Shown here one piece after another: positions 6,864 through 16,403 of a DNA stretch of 64,000 nt; position 1 is the first letter of the stretch; every line of letters begins with the position of its first letter. Under the pieces are notes generated by a model, which was not told where the DNA came from, ran no database searches, and saw only the letters and a program-made list of their open reading frames with translations. The DNA comes from Paenibacillus albiflavus (GTDB lineage: Bacteria > Bacillota > Bacilli > Paenibacillales > NBRC-103111), in the NCBI RefSeq assembly GCF_004344915.1, contig NZ_SKFG01000004.1:219786-283785 (forward strand), in the 5' to 3' direction. The translations under genes and the position numbers were made by a program.

Positions 6864-9812
6864 TTACGGTGTTTCAACCCATTCGGAACGGAGCGAGAAT
6901 AGATCGCGCAGCTCGCTTTCCGAGAGCTCGGTTATCCATTGCTCGCCTTTGCCAACGATCCCTTCTGAGAGATTGAGCTTGCCTTCAATCAACTCATCGA
7001 TCCGTTCCTCGAGCGTACCCAAAGTAATGAATTTATGCACTTGAACATTGCGCGATTGTCCGATCCGATAAGCGCGATCTGTCGCCTGGTTCTCCACAGC
7101 AGGGTTCCACCAGCGATCGAAGTGGAAGACATGATTCGCCGCTGTAAGGTTAAGACCGATGCCGCCAGCTTTGAGTGATAAGATAAAGATGTTGATCGGC
7201 TTTTCTGCTGATTGCTCGCTATTCTGGAACCGGGCAATCATATCATCACGTGCTTGCTTCGTTGTACCTCCGTGGAGGAAAGAGACTTGCTCTCCAAGCT
7301 CTTCTTGCAGAATGCGCTGCAAGAGATAACCTGTCTCTACATACTGGGTAAAGATCAAGCACTTGTCGCCTTCGTCACGAAGCTCATGAACCATCTCGGT
7401 GAGTCGCTCTACTTTATTCGAGCGCTGTTGCCAAGGCGCAGACAGACCTTCCTTGAGTAACAGCGACGGATGATTGCAGAGCTGTTTGAGCCGGGTGAGT
7501 GCAGCAAGAATATATCCACGACGTTCCATTACGGATAGTTTATCGAGGCGTGCGAACAGATCTTGAATGTAATTCTCGTATAAAGAGCCTTGCTCCGCTG
7601 TTAGCGAAACGAATACTTTCGTCTCATTCTTCTCAGGCAGATCAAGCTGGATCGCTGGATCATTCTTGACCCTTCTCAGAAGGAAGGGCCGAATTAGCCG
7701 CTGCACCGCTTGCAGGGCAAACGCATCTCGTTCACGTTCAATTGGACTCACGTAGCGTTGATTAAACTCGCGCTCCGTTCCGAGATAGCCGGGATTAATA
7801 AACTCGAATATCGACCATAATTCAGAAAGTCGATTTTCAATCGGCGTGCCCGTCATCGCAATGCGATGATAACCAGACAATCGTTGAATAGAGGAGGCTT
7901 GTTTCGTATATGCATTCTTAATATTTTGCGCTTCATCCAGACAGATGGAGTTCCAATGGATGGCAGACAGCTCCTGCTCATCAATATGCGACAAGTTATA
8001 TGACGTAAGGACAAGATCGATTTTCTCATCCTCTAAAAATTGACTGAATTTATTGTCTCTGAGACGCTGTGGTCCATAATGCAGATGCACCTTAAGTGTT
8101 GGCGCGAATCGTTTAAGCTCCATTTGCCAGTTGCCGAGTACCGAGGTAGGACAAATGAGTAGCGATGGAGCCATAAGCTCATAAGGAACATTTGCAGCTG
8201 CGCCTGACTTGAGATTAGCCCGATGATGCTCAGCTTCACGCTTGATAGCGAGTAGGTACGTGATCCATTGGATGGTCTTTCCTAGACCCATGTCATCCGC
8301 AAGACAACCCCCTAAACCGAATTGTCTTAAGAATAGAAGCCAAGAGAAGCCTTCCTGTTGATATTGTCTTAGCTCCCCTTTAAATTCAGGATCCGTCTTA
8401 ACTAGCGGTATATGGGATGTATGTGTCAGAGCATCGATTAGCTTCTCCAATTGGTCGGACAGTTCGATCTCGAGTTGTAGCTTTGCTAGCTCACTTTCAT
8501 CTGATTGATCATTTGTAAAATCAGCAGGATCTAATCCATCTTCTTGATTGCCAACGAGATGGAGTGCAATCGCATCGCGAGCACTTAGCCCTTGATTCTG
8601 TTGCATCTGACGGACGATCTGTTCGATTTGCTCCAGCATCTTCGGATCGAGCTGAATCCACTGCCCTCGAATTTCGACGAGGCTGCGTTTGTTCTCCAGC
8701 AGCTGACGGAATTCTTCTTCCGTCAGTTCGAGGTCGCCAATGGCGAGCTTCCAGTCAAATTGCATAATTTGACCAAGCCCGAACATTGGCGCTGCGCTGC
8801 CGCCGCCACCAGAGGCAGCGCGCGCTTTGGCGCGCAGCCGTGGACGCATACGGCGGACGCGATCCCACCACGCTGGCAGGAACATCGTGTAGCCAGCGGC
8901 AATCAATCTGGCGCTTCCTTCAACAAGGAAGCGCCAAGCTCCATCGTGGCCGAGCACGGCAGGGAGCACGGCTGCTTCGCCATCGCCATCAGCAGGCAGC
9001 CATGGCAATAAGCGCAGCCATTTGCCCGCATCTCGGTGCACCTTATCCAGATGCGGCAGCCAAGCTTCAGGCAGCTGCTGCTCGCCAGCGATCAGCTCGC
9101 CTGTGCTTGTTACCTTACGGATCATGTTTGGATCCGTGCGGTCCTGCAAGACGATGCCGAGCTGCCAGCTTCGTCCGTTCTCAGGCTCTGCGAGCTGGAG
9201 ACAGGTACGGAAAGGCAGGGCGTCATGCTGCCAGCCGATGGCGACAAGCCAATCCTCCTCATCGAGCCATAGATCGGCTGGAAGTTCGCCTTGCTTCATA
9301 AGCGGGAACGCCTGTTCTAGACGCTGCAGGCGTTCGCCCCCACCATTTGCGGCAACCCATGCAGGGATTAGCGCCTCGATCCAGGCTTGAGCGTCGCTAT
9401 CAATTAGCGATCCCAGTTCATCAGGAAGCGAGAGCTTCCATCCCACTTGACCTTTATGCCAGCTTTCATAGCTCGGCATGAAGCGTTCTCCCAGCAGTGC
9501 GTTCTTGATTGCAGGGGCCAGCTTGCGAAGATGAGCTGCATGCTCGCTCCATTTAAGTCGGACATGCTCTGCATGTTTAGGAGCCGTGAAATATTCCATT
9601 GCATCCAAGGGCGAGAGCTCGATTCCTTCTCGATTCATCCATTCTTTTTCCGCTACAAAAGTACCGTAGAACGATGCTGTATCCCATGCGAACATAATAT
9701 GTTTAAAATCAAGCACATCCCAAGCACCGCCGCTATCCCTTAATCCCCACATAAAAAGTGAGCCGTCAGGCAGCGAGCTCGCGTGGACGGTGAGTGCAGA
9801 TGTATCAATCAT
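6864..9812 (-). CDS. SNF2-family DEAD/DEAH-box helicase
   Basis: About 982 residues. The N-terminal half is a SNF2-associated accessory region. The motor follows: motif I DDMGLGKT, motif II LDEAQNIKN, motif III MTGTPIENRL, and the C-terminal lobe with GLNLTAANHVFHFDRWWNP and QATDRAYRIGQ (motifs V and VI). The start at 9812 gives a 4-bp ATGA overlap with the SWIM gene and lies 11 nt after GAAAGGA; an ATG at 9821 is the alternative. It is translationally coupled to its partner and probably acts as an ATP-driven DNA translocase. A GC-rich patch lies at about 8780-9400. Confidence 0.9.
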   Translation of the reverse strand: MIDTSALTVHASSLPDGSLFMWGLRDSGGAWDVLDFKHIMFAWDTASFYGTFVAEKEWMNREGIELSPLDAMEYFTAPKHAEHVRLKWSEHAAHLRKLAPAIKNALLGERFMPSYESWHKGQVGWKLSLPDELGSLIDSDAQAWIEALIPAWVAANGGGERLQRLEQAFPLMKQGELPADLWLDEEDWLVAIGWQHDALPFRTCLQLAEPENGRSWQLGIVLQDRTDPNMIRKVTSTGELIAGEQQLPEAWLPHLDKVHRDAGKWLRLLPWLPADGDGEAAVLPAVLGHDGAWRFLVEGSARLIAAGYTMFLPAWWDRVRRMRPRLRAKARAASGGGGSAAPMFGLGQIMQFDWKLAIGDLELTEEEFRQLLENKRSLVEIRGQWIQLDPKMLEQIEQIVRQMQQNQGLSARDAIALHLVGNQEDGLDPADFTNDQSDESELAKLQLEIELSDQLEKLIDALTHTSHIPLVKTDPEFKGELRQYQQEGFSWLLFLRQFGLGGCLADDMGLGKTIQWITYLLAIKREAEHHRANLKSGAAANVPYELMAPSLLICPTSVLGNWQMELKRFAPTLKVHLHYGPQRLRDNKFSQFLEDEKIDLVLTSYNLSHIDEQELSAIHWNSICLDEAQNIKNAYTKQASSIQRLSGYHRIAMTGTPIENRLSELWSIFEFINPGYLGTEREFNQRYVSPIERERDAFALQAVQRLIRPFLLRRVKNDPAIQLDLPEKNETKVFVSLTAEQGSLYENYIQDLFARLDKLSVMERRGYILAALTRLKQLCNHPSLLLKEGLSAPWQQRSNKVERLTEMVHELRDEGDKCLIFTQYVETGYLLQRILQEELGEQVSFLHGGTTKQARDDMIARFQNSEQSAEKPINIFILSLKAGGIGLNLTAANHVFHFDRWWNPAVENQATDRAYRIGQSRNVQVHKFITLGTLEERIDELIEGKLNLSEGIVGKGEQWITELSESELRDLFSLRSEWVETP

Positions 9813-11446
9813 GACATCCATCGTCCTTTCTTTAGTTCATCTTGAAAGGCGCGTAAGCGGCTGAATTTATCGCTAAGCGCTTGAATATACATCGTCCATT
9901 CGAGCGTCATTTCAAGCTTGCGATAATACTCAGCCAGCTTGCCGAGAAGCTTCAGAGCAATTTTATACGAAGCGCGGTTCTTCTCTAAGATCGATCTCTC
10001 AATATTATGATGATAGAGAGGCAAGAGCAGTCGCGGGTCAAACTCTTCCACTGCACGTAATTCAAGCGCATATAAATTCAAAGGCGACACCTTCGTTGCA
10101 AGCTGCAGATCGACCCATTGACGATAACGCTTCGATTGCAGCAAATACGATGTATAGTAATAGTAGGATCGCGGAAGCAGGGCTTCCATCGTTTGCACCC
10201 ATTCATAGTCTGTATTCGTATGCTTGGCAGCTTCGGTCCAGTATTGACTCAAGCTGCGAAAATCATCCTGATTCGCTGTTTTCATCAAAGGACGAAGCCA
10301 GCGCAGCCACTTCAGCATAAGCTCCCATTGACCATTTGCTGCACATTCCTCCAAATAGGAGTAGTAATCATCTGCCGTACGCCTATGTACTCGATTTAAA
10401 AGAGCATGAGCTTCATCAATCTGCCCTGTCATCACTTCAAAATGTGCACGTGCAAGCAGCAGCACATCATGCTTGTTATGACTAGCAGATGCTTTGCCAG
10501 GTTGCTCTTTCAGCGATTTGGCATGCACCTGATTGAGCTTGGCAATTGCTTCCTCAAGACGTTTAGTTTCCGCTTCGACCCAAGTTATACGATTGCTTAA
10601 ATAGGTCCAAATTCGTCTATACACATAGAGCCAATCGATGGGTGACTCTTTACCTTCTAATGCAGTGTCGTCTAATAATTGCAGCAAATGCTGCCAAGCA
10701 CGTTCATGCGCCTGTGTTAGCTGAATGGACTTTGCGGCATCGCTGTGAGTCAGTTCATTCAATTTCTCCTGACAGAAGCTAACAGCCTGCTTGCAGCTCG
10801 TTTCATGATAGGAGGAAAGATAGGATGATTTAGATGTCAGGTAGAAGTCTTCGATTTTACGCAACGCAAAAATAAGAATGTTCAGCAGATAGACCTGTTT
10901 TATCGCTTTAGGCCAGGTTGAGGCATAAGCGGATAAGGAGTCCCAGACTGCCATGGCAAACATATCGAACGTATAGGAATGCGAAATCGCAAATCCATGG
11001 AATTTCATATCAAAGAAACGCTGCCATTCCTCTGAAGTACCTGTCTCTTCAGGCACGCCAACCTGTTTGCGTAGCTGCTGAATTCGGGTTTTGGCAGGAC
11101 GAGGCCTTTTGGCAACAAGTGTTTTAAGCTCTTGCAGAACAAGCTCTGGGCGACCATGTGCAGCATATAACGATAAAATAACAGCTGCCATATGCTCACA
11201 GGCTGATGAGGAATCATGTGAACACTCACTGAGCTCAAATTTCTCTAGATCTAGCGTGACGTGGACAAGTTTATTGTCTTTTACGTCGGCATCTATTTGA
11301 AGAATGTCCATTTTGGGCTCAATATGAACGACATGCCCCTTATGATACAGCCCCCAACCACGATCTAATTCATTGTGTTCAATGTGCTTTGCGAGCTGCT
11401 TGAGCAAATAATTTATGCGATTTTTCGGAATCTGAAGTTTCGACAT
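9809..11446 (-). CDS. SWIM zinc-finger protein, partner of SNF2 helicase
   Basis: 545 residues. The SWIM-like finger lies near residues 73-90: ELSECSHDSSSACEHMAA. Its ligands read C-x-H-x5-C-x-H, with His where the usual SWIM motif has the second Cys. The remainder is helical, repeat-like sequence without a known catalytic motif. SWIM proteins are predicted DNA- or protein-binding modules and are often encoded next to a SNF2 ATPase, as here. The start ATG at 11446 follows a GGAGG about 10 nt upstream. It is the first gene of a two-gene minus-strand operon. Confidence 0.8.
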   Translation of the reverse strand: MSKLQIPKNRINYLLKQLAKHIEHNELDRGWGLYHKGHVVHIEPKMDILQIDADVKDNKLVHVTLDLEKFELSECSHDSSSACEHMAAVILSLYAAHGRPELVLQELKTLVAKRPRPAKTRIQQLRKQVGVPEETGTSEEWQRFFDMKFHGFAISHSYTFDMFAMAVWDSLSAYASTWPKAIKQVYLLNILIFALRKIEDFYLTSKSSYLSSYHETSCKQAVSFCQEKLNELTHSDAAKSIQLTQAHERAWQHLLQLLDDTALEGKESPIDWLYVYRRIWTYLSNRITWVEAETKRLEEAIAKLNQVHAKSLKEQPGKASASHNKHDVLLLARAHFEVMTGQIDEAHALLNRVHRRTADDYYSYLEECAANGQWELMLKWLRWLRPLMKTANQDDFRSLSQYWTEAAKHTNTDYEWVQTMEALLPRSYYYYTSYLLQSKRYRQWVDLQLATKVSPLNLYALELRAVEEFDPRLLLPLYHHNIERSILEKNRASYKIALKLLGKLAEYYRKLEMTLEWTMYIQALSDKFSRLRAFQDELKKGRWMS

Positions 11447-11621
11447 TATGAGGAGGCCTCCGAAACCATAGGGTAATAGTGAATTTGTTTATCCTTTTAT
11501 CATACCAAATTTTAAGAATAAAAGCCCATTTCATTTTCAGCATTGACAGTATTGCGGAATCTAATCTCAAAATATGATACACTCGTAACTAAAACCATAA
11601 GTTTGGAAGGGAACGAGGCGA

Positions 11622-11915
11622 ATGGGCGTAAAGTTTGCCAGAGAATATGAAGACATTCACCAAGAATTAGCTGAAGCGATAGCAGGAATAGGGGAGGTCT
11701 ACGCTTTTTTTGAGATGACGTTCCTGGAGTGGAACGGACTTGCCAAGGAAGAACAAGAAGAATGCATTCGTACTTTGACGGATGACGTGTTCTATGCGCT
11801 GGGTTCCACGTCTGAGGTTGAGATTGGTCTCGGCGTTATTCGATATGACGCTGCTCGGCATCTCATTAAAGTATCTTCACAAGATGGACTAACGACTATA
11901 ATTAACTTGGTATAA
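11622..11915 (+). CDS. Small conserved hypothetical protein upstream of recQ
   Basis: 97 residues, no recognised domain. The sequence is acidic (EYEDIHQEL, KEEQEECIRTL) and looks alpha/beta with no signal peptide or membrane segment, so it is probably cytosolic. A GGAAGGGAACGAGG stretch precedes the ATG. It is 36 bp upstream of recQ in the same direction and likely co-transcribed. A TTGACA at 11543 and a TATGAT at 11573 lie upstream, but the 24-bp spacing is too wide for one promoter. Confidence 0.7.
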   Translation: MGVKFAREYEDIHQELAEAIAGIGEVYAFFEMTFLEWNGLAKEEQEECIRTLTDDVFYALGSTSEVEIGLGVIRYDAARHLIKVSSQDGLTTIINLV

Positions 11916-11951
11916 AATAAGCTTCATGAAACATCCGAAAGGAAAAGGTTA

Positions 11952-13784
11952 ATGGAACAAATAAATGAAGCGATTGCGCTTCTAAAACAATATTATGGAT
12001 ATCCGAAGTTTCGTAAGGGACAGGAGCAGATCGTTACGAGTTTGCTAAACGGCTATGATGTGATTGGGATTATGCCAACAGGTGGCGGCAAATCGATCTG
12101 CTACCAAATTCCCGCATTAATGCTGCCTGGCGTGACGCTCGTTGTTTCGCCACTTATTTCCCTCATGAAGGATCAGGTGGATGCGCTCAACCAGCTTGGA
12201 ATTCCGGCTGCCTATATCAACTCAACCTTGGATTGGCAGGAGGTGGAGCAGCGGATTCGCGATGCGATGCAAGGGAAGCTGAAGCTGCTTTATGTCGCTC
12301 CTGAGCGGCTTGAGCTAGGCGGCTTCCGCCAACGGATGGCAGCCCTGAACATCCCGCTTGTCGCTGTCGATGAAGCCCACTGCGTTTCGCAATGGGGACA
12401 CGACTTCAGACCAAGCTATGCGAATATTGCACCGTTCATTGACGAACTGCCGCAGCGCCCTCTCGTCGCTGCGTTTACTGCCACCGCCACCGAAGAGGTG
12501 ACGGAGGATATTGCGCGCCTTCTGCGGTTGCAAACCGCAGAGGCGCATGTGACAGGCTTCGGTCGCGAGAACCTCGCCTTATCCGTGCTGCGCGGGGAGA
12601 ATAAGCGGGACTTCGTCCTTCGCTATGCCCGCGCACACACAGGACGTCCCGGCATCATATATGCCGCGACTAGACGCGAGGTGGACGAGCTGCACGCCCA
12701 CCTTGGCAAAAGCGGCATCGCCGTCGGCAAGTACCACGCCGGCCTACCTGACAGCGAGCGTGCCCGCTCGCAGGAAGCGTTCCTCTATGACGACATACGC
12801 GTCATGATCGCGACGAACGCATTCGGCATGGGGATCGACAAGTCTAACGTTCGCTACGTTATCCACTACAACATGCCGAAGAACATGGAGAGCTATTACC
12901 AGGAAGCGGGACGTGCGGGTCGTGATGGCGAGCCGAGTGAATGTATTTTGCTATTCTCGGCTCAAGATATCGTCACACAGAAATTCTTGATCGAGCAGGG
13001 GACGCAGAGTGAGGACCGCAAGCTGCTCGATTATCGCAAATTACAACTCATGGTAGACTATTGCTACACACCGCAATGTTTGCACAGCTATATTCTGCAA
13101 TATTTCGGCGATACGATTGAAGCGAAGGCTTGTGGAGAGTGTTCTTCCTGCAAGGATGAACGTGAGACTGTAGATATTACGGTAGAAGCACAGAAGATTT
13201 TCTCCTGCGTCAGGCGTATGGGAGAACGATTCGGTGTCACGCTTGTTGCAGGTGTACTAAAAGGGTCGCGTGCACAGCGTATTATGCAAAATCGGTTCGA
13301 TAAGCTGCCAACGCATGGCGCACTGAATACAATGACAGAGAAGGCAATCGCCGATCTCATTAACGTGCTTATCGCAGAAGGCTATCTTGGATTAACAGAA
13401 GGGCAGTACCCAACGGTTAAGCTGGAATGGCCTGCTGTGGATGTACTTAAAGGGAGCGCAAGTGTCTTCCAGAAAGTCAGTCGCCCTGAGCGGCATGCTG
13501 CCGCGGCGGCGAACAGCACCCTGTTCGAACAGCTTCGCTTACTTCGCCGTGAAATTGCTGAGCGTGAGAAAGTGCCACCATATCTTATCTTTAACGATGC
13601 GACACTGCGTGAAATGAGTGAGCGCTGCCCGATCACTTCGTTCGATATGCTGTCGGTCAAAGGTGTCGGTGAAGCCAAATACCGTAAATACGGAGAACCG
13701 TTCCTGGAACTGTTGCGACAGTACGCAGGTGATGATGTTGGCTTAACGCATGAAATAGATGATATCGAAGATGTCCCGTTTTAA
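11952..13784 (+). CDS. recQ: ATP-dependent DNA helicase RecQ
   Basis: 610 residues with full RecQ architecture. Motif 0 FRKGQEQI, Walker A TGGGKS, DEAH box VDEAHCVSQWGHDFRP, and motif VI YYQEAGRAGRDGEPS form the 3'-5' helicase. Zinc-binding cysteines (CYTPQC, CGECSSC) and the winged-helix RQC region follow, then an HRDC domain at the C-terminus. It unwinds recombination intermediates and stalled forks. The start ATG follows AAAGGAAAAGG. The stretch 12470-12910 is clearly richer in G+C than its flanks. Confidence 0.94.
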   Translation: MEQINEAIALLKQYYGYPKFRKGQEQIVTSLLNGYDVIGIMPTGGGKSICYQIPALMLPGVTLVVSPLISLMKDQVDALNQLGIPAAYINSTLDWQEVEQRIRDAMQGKLKLLYVAPERLELGGFRQRMAALNIPLVAVDEAHCVSQWGHDFRPSYANIAPFIDELPQRPLVAAFTATATEEVTEDIARLLRLQTAEAHVTGFGRENLALSVLRGENKRDFVLRYARAHTGRPGIIYAATRREVDELHAHLGKSGIAVGKYHAGLPDSERARSQEAFLYDDIRVMIATNAFGMGIDKSNVRYVIHYNMPKNMESYYQEAGRAGRDGEPSECILLFSAQDIVTQKFLIEQGTQSEDRKLLDYRKLQLMVDYCYTPQCLHSYILQYFGDTIEAKACGECSSCKDERETVDITVEAQKIFSCVRRMGERFGVTLVAGVLKGSRAQRIMQNRFDKLPTHGALNTMTEKAIADLINVLIAEGYLGLTEGQYPTVKLEWPAVDVLKGSASVFQKVSRPERHAAAAANSTLFEQLRLLRREIAEREKVPPYLIFNDATLREMSERCPITSFDMLSVKGVGEAKYRKYGEPFLELLRQYAGDDVGLTHEIDDIEDVPF

Positions 13785-13823
13785 CGAAGCACAACCTGAT
13801 TCCCCTATCTACGGATACGATAA

Positions 13824-13856
13824 AGCACCCCGTCAACTGACGAGGTGCTGTTTGTT
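13824..13856. terminator. Terminator between recQ and convergent acetyltransferase gene
   Basis: AGCACCCCGTCA (13824-13835) pairs with TGACGAGGTGCT (13838-13849) with one mismatch, followed by TTTGTT. The acetyltransferase gene ends at 13862 on the opposite strand. Confidence 0.7.
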
Positions 13857-13861
13857 ATATT

Positions 13862-14350
13862 CTAGATTTGATTTGGATTTGGATCATAAACCATGCAATG
13901 AACTTGGGTGACGCTTCCTCTTGCAGGACGTTCATAGGTGTCTGTGTGGACGAAGCCTACTCGTTCATACACTTTATAGGCGCGAACATTCCACGTTGCG
14001 ACCTCAAGGTCGATCTCGTTCTGTGGATTTCTCTCCTTAGCGGCTTCAATTAGAACCCGAATGAAGTTAGCTCCTATCCCTTGATTGCATAGATCTGGAC
14101 GAAGTCCTAGACCAATTCTCGTCACCCCTTGTAGGGGGAAGAATTGTGCATATCCTAGTAATTCATCGTTCTCGTCCATATAAGCGTAATACTGTTTTTG
14201 ACGAAGGACAGGATCGGCAAACTCCTCCTGATTGCGATTCATTTGTTCCCATGAAGGCCAGTTATAGACATCATATGGGTCTGGATATCGCCAAGAGCAA
14301 ATTTGCTTGCCCTGTTCCTCGGATAGCGGATTAAGCTTAGCCTGCAACAT
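13862..14350 (-). CDS. GNAT family N-acetyltransferase
   Basis: 162 residues from ATG at 14350. The GNAT core is visible: YYAYMDENDELLGYAQFF (beta strands), LRPDLCNQGIGANFI (acetyl-CoA-binding motif A, QGIG), and NVRAYKVYERVGF (motif B). It transfers acetyl from acetyl-CoA to an unknown amine. The start overlaps the end of the upstream permease gene by 14 bp, so it is probably the third gene of the ABC exporter operon. An alternative TTG at 14380 would deepen the overlap. Confidence 0.82.
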   Translation of the reverse strand: MLQAKLNPLSEEQGKQICSWRYPDPYDVYNWPSWEQMNRNQEEFADPVLRQKQYYAYMDENDELLGYAQFFPLQGVTRIGLGLRPDLCNQGIGANFIRVLIEAAKERNPQNEIDLEVATWNVRAYKVYERVGFVHTDTYERPARGSVTQVHCMVYDPNPNQI

Positions 14351-15311
14351 CACGTTTAATGAAGAGCAGCCATGATACAAGATGGAATACGATAAAGTAA
14401 GCGACTAGCATGATGATTGAGAATCCGAGCGTCATATCAGGTCGAAGCGGCTCTAATCCACCAAAATATTGTGTTAAATCCAGATTTGCAAAGAGGGTAT
14501 ACTTGACCCAATTATAACCGCTGAACAAGCCGACGATTGTATTGCCGACAAGCATGAGTCCAAGCGAGAAGGCAATCGCCATCGCAGAACTGCGGAATGC
14601 GGAAGAAATCATAAAAGAAAGTGTCACATACATAATAAGTGAAACAATTTGGAAGCCGTATGTTTTAAGAACTTGAAGGACCATGGATCTTTCATGAACA
14701 AGCCCATCACTACCTATATAGAGATCAACTTGCGATAATCCGGTAAAACCTTCGGTTATGGCCCCTAATAGGAACGATGTAATGAACATGACAATTAATA
14801 AAACAAGTGAGAACAACAGGGTAGCGATATATTTATTAATGAGAATTTTGGTTCTTGTTGCCGGTCGAATGAGCAATAGCTTAATCGTTCCCCAAGAAAA
14901 TTCAGCTGCGATCATATCAGCAGCGACAATAATGGTGAGCAAGGTAACTAAGCTCGTTAACATCGCCATATTGTTCATGGAGCTCCAAAGCGTATTTTCA
15001 TAAGGGTTAAGGTTATGCTCTAATCGATATTCACTGATTTTAATTCTATTTTCTATGTTATTGGTAATTTTAGCGATCGTATCCTGTCCCATTTCTTTAG
15101 GAAGAGACGTTAAACTTTGTTGATCTTCTTTGATGGATAGCTCTACTTGCGTTTTCCAATCTTGTGTTGCGGTTGGTTTCGTATCAAATGTTTTGAACAG
15201 GACCGTCATAAGAATTAATGCTCCGATTAGAATCAAGAACATGATCCAAGTACGTGGTCTTCTATAGATTTTCATATTTTCATTTTGTATTAAAGAGATG
15301 GAACTAGACAA
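14337..15311 (-). CDS. ABC-2 type transporter permease
   Basis: About 324 residues with six predicted membrane segments and a long extracytoplasmic loop between the first two (roughly residues 45-115), as in BcrB/NatB-like ABC-2 permeases. The TTG at 15311 has AAGGAG eight bases upstream and overlaps the ATPase stop by 8 bp; a GTG at 15320 directly abuts the AAGGA and is less likely. It partners with the ATPase for export of an unknown compound, such as an antimicrobial peptide or lipid. Confidence 0.85.
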   Translation of the reverse strand: MSSSISLIQNENMKIYRRPRTWIMFLILIGALILMTVLFKTFDTKPTATQDWKTQVELSIKEDQQSLTSLPKEMGQDTIAKITNNIENRIKISEYRLEHNLNPYENTLWSSMNNMAMLTSLVTLLTIIVAADMIAAEFSWGTIKLLLIRPATRTKILINKYIATLLFSLVLLIVMFITSFLLGAITEGFTGLSQVDLYIGSDGLVHERSMVLQVLKTYGFQIVSLIMYVTLSFMISSAFRSSAMAIAFSLGLMLVGNTIVGLFSGYNWVKYTLFANLDLTQYFGGLEPLRPDMTLGFSIIMLVAYFIVFHLVSWLLFIKRDVAG

Positions 15312-16230
15312 TTTGCTCACTCCTTGTCATTTCGAGGAATTGATCTTCAAGTGATTTGTTCATCGAGCGAACGCTGTAGATTTTGACGCCTGCATGTACG
15401 AGTAACGCTGTGATTTCAGGAATTTGTTCACGTTCTGCTTGCAATTCAATTCCTTCCGATGTAATAGCAGGGGAAGTCTTCTCTGCGATAGGTGTGAGTG
15501 CTTGAAGAGCAGCTTCCACTGAATCGACTTCTACAATGACGCGTTTAAGGGCTGCTGTAGATTTGGCTTCTACCAAAGATCGCACGTCAATTAGCTTACC
15601 GTTCTGAATGATGGCAACACGGTCACACATAAGCTCCATTTCGGAGAGCAAGTGGGAAGATACGACGACAGCGATTCCTTCGTCTTGTGACAATTGGCGA
15701 AGATAATCACGTAATTCGCGAATACCTGCTGGATCAAGTCCGTTCGTTGGCTCGTCGAGAATGAGCACTTTCGGTTTATGAAGAATCGCTTGCGCAACCC
15801 CTAAGCGTTGGCGCATACCAAGTGAGTAGCGTTTTACTTTCTCGTGAATGCGATTTTTGAGTCCAACTAATTCAATAACTTCATCGATTCTTTCTTTGGT
15901 TACCCCTTCATGCATACGCGCAAAATGAACCAAATTTTGATATCCTGTCAAGAATTTATACATTTCAGGATTCTCGACGATAGCTCCAATTTGGCTCATG
16001 GCAAGTTCAAAATTTTGTTTAACTGAAGTGCCGTTAATATATACTTCGCCTTCTGTCATCGATATAAGTCCGACGATCATGCGGATCGTTGTTGTTTTAC
16101 CAGCGCCATTCGGGCCTAAGAGTCCGAATACTTCTCCTCTTGGAATGTCAATTGTCAGGTGGTCGACAATGGTTCGGGAACCAATTTTCTTCGTTACATT
16201 ACGAAGTTGTAATACGGTGTTCTCCTGCAT
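15304..16230 (-). CDS. ABC transporter ATP-binding protein (BcrA-like)
   Basis: 308 residues. Walker A is GPNGAGKTT, the ABC signature YSLGMRQRLG, Walker B VLILDEPTNGLDP, and the H-loop SSHLLSEME. A C-terminal regulatory extension of about 80 residues is typical of the DRA/BcrA family of drug and bacteriocin exporters. GGAGG precedes the ATG at 16230. Translationally coupled to the permease. No adjacent two-component system is present, so the inducer is unknown. Confidence 0.92.
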   Translation of the reverse strand: MQENTVLQLRNVTKKIGSRTIVDHLTIDIPRGEVFGLLGPNGAGKTTTIRMIVGLISMTEGEVYINGTSVKQNFELAMSQIGAIVENPEMYKFLTGYQNLVHFARMHEGVTKERIDEVIELVGLKNRIHEKVKRYSLGMRQRLGVAQAILHKPKVLILDEPTNGLDPAGIRELRDYLRQLSQDEGIAVVVSSHLLSEMELMCDRVAIIQNGKLIDVRSLVEAKSTAALKRVIVEVDSVEAALQALTPIAEKTSPAITSEGIELQAEREQIPEITALLVHAGVKIYSVRSMNKSLEDQFLEMTRSEQIV

Positions 16231-16403
16231 AACGTACCTCCACTACTAATTTATGATATGTATACTATATAACATTGACGTAACTTGGTAAAACAATACA
16301 AAGTATGGGTATAAACTAGACTTTAGTAGGGTTTTATTTGCTAGAATATCGTATACTGATAAGAAGGATTATTATAGTTATATGTTGGGAGAGTGAAACG
16401 TAA

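Noticed and set aside
8564..9390. Several plus-strand open frames within the SNF2 gene
   Set aside because: They lie opposite a well-supported helicase gene, have no ribosome sites and arise from local high GC.
11543..11578. Sigma-A promoter upstream of the 97-residue gene
   Set aside because: TTGACA and TATGAT are 24 bp apart, too far for one promoter.
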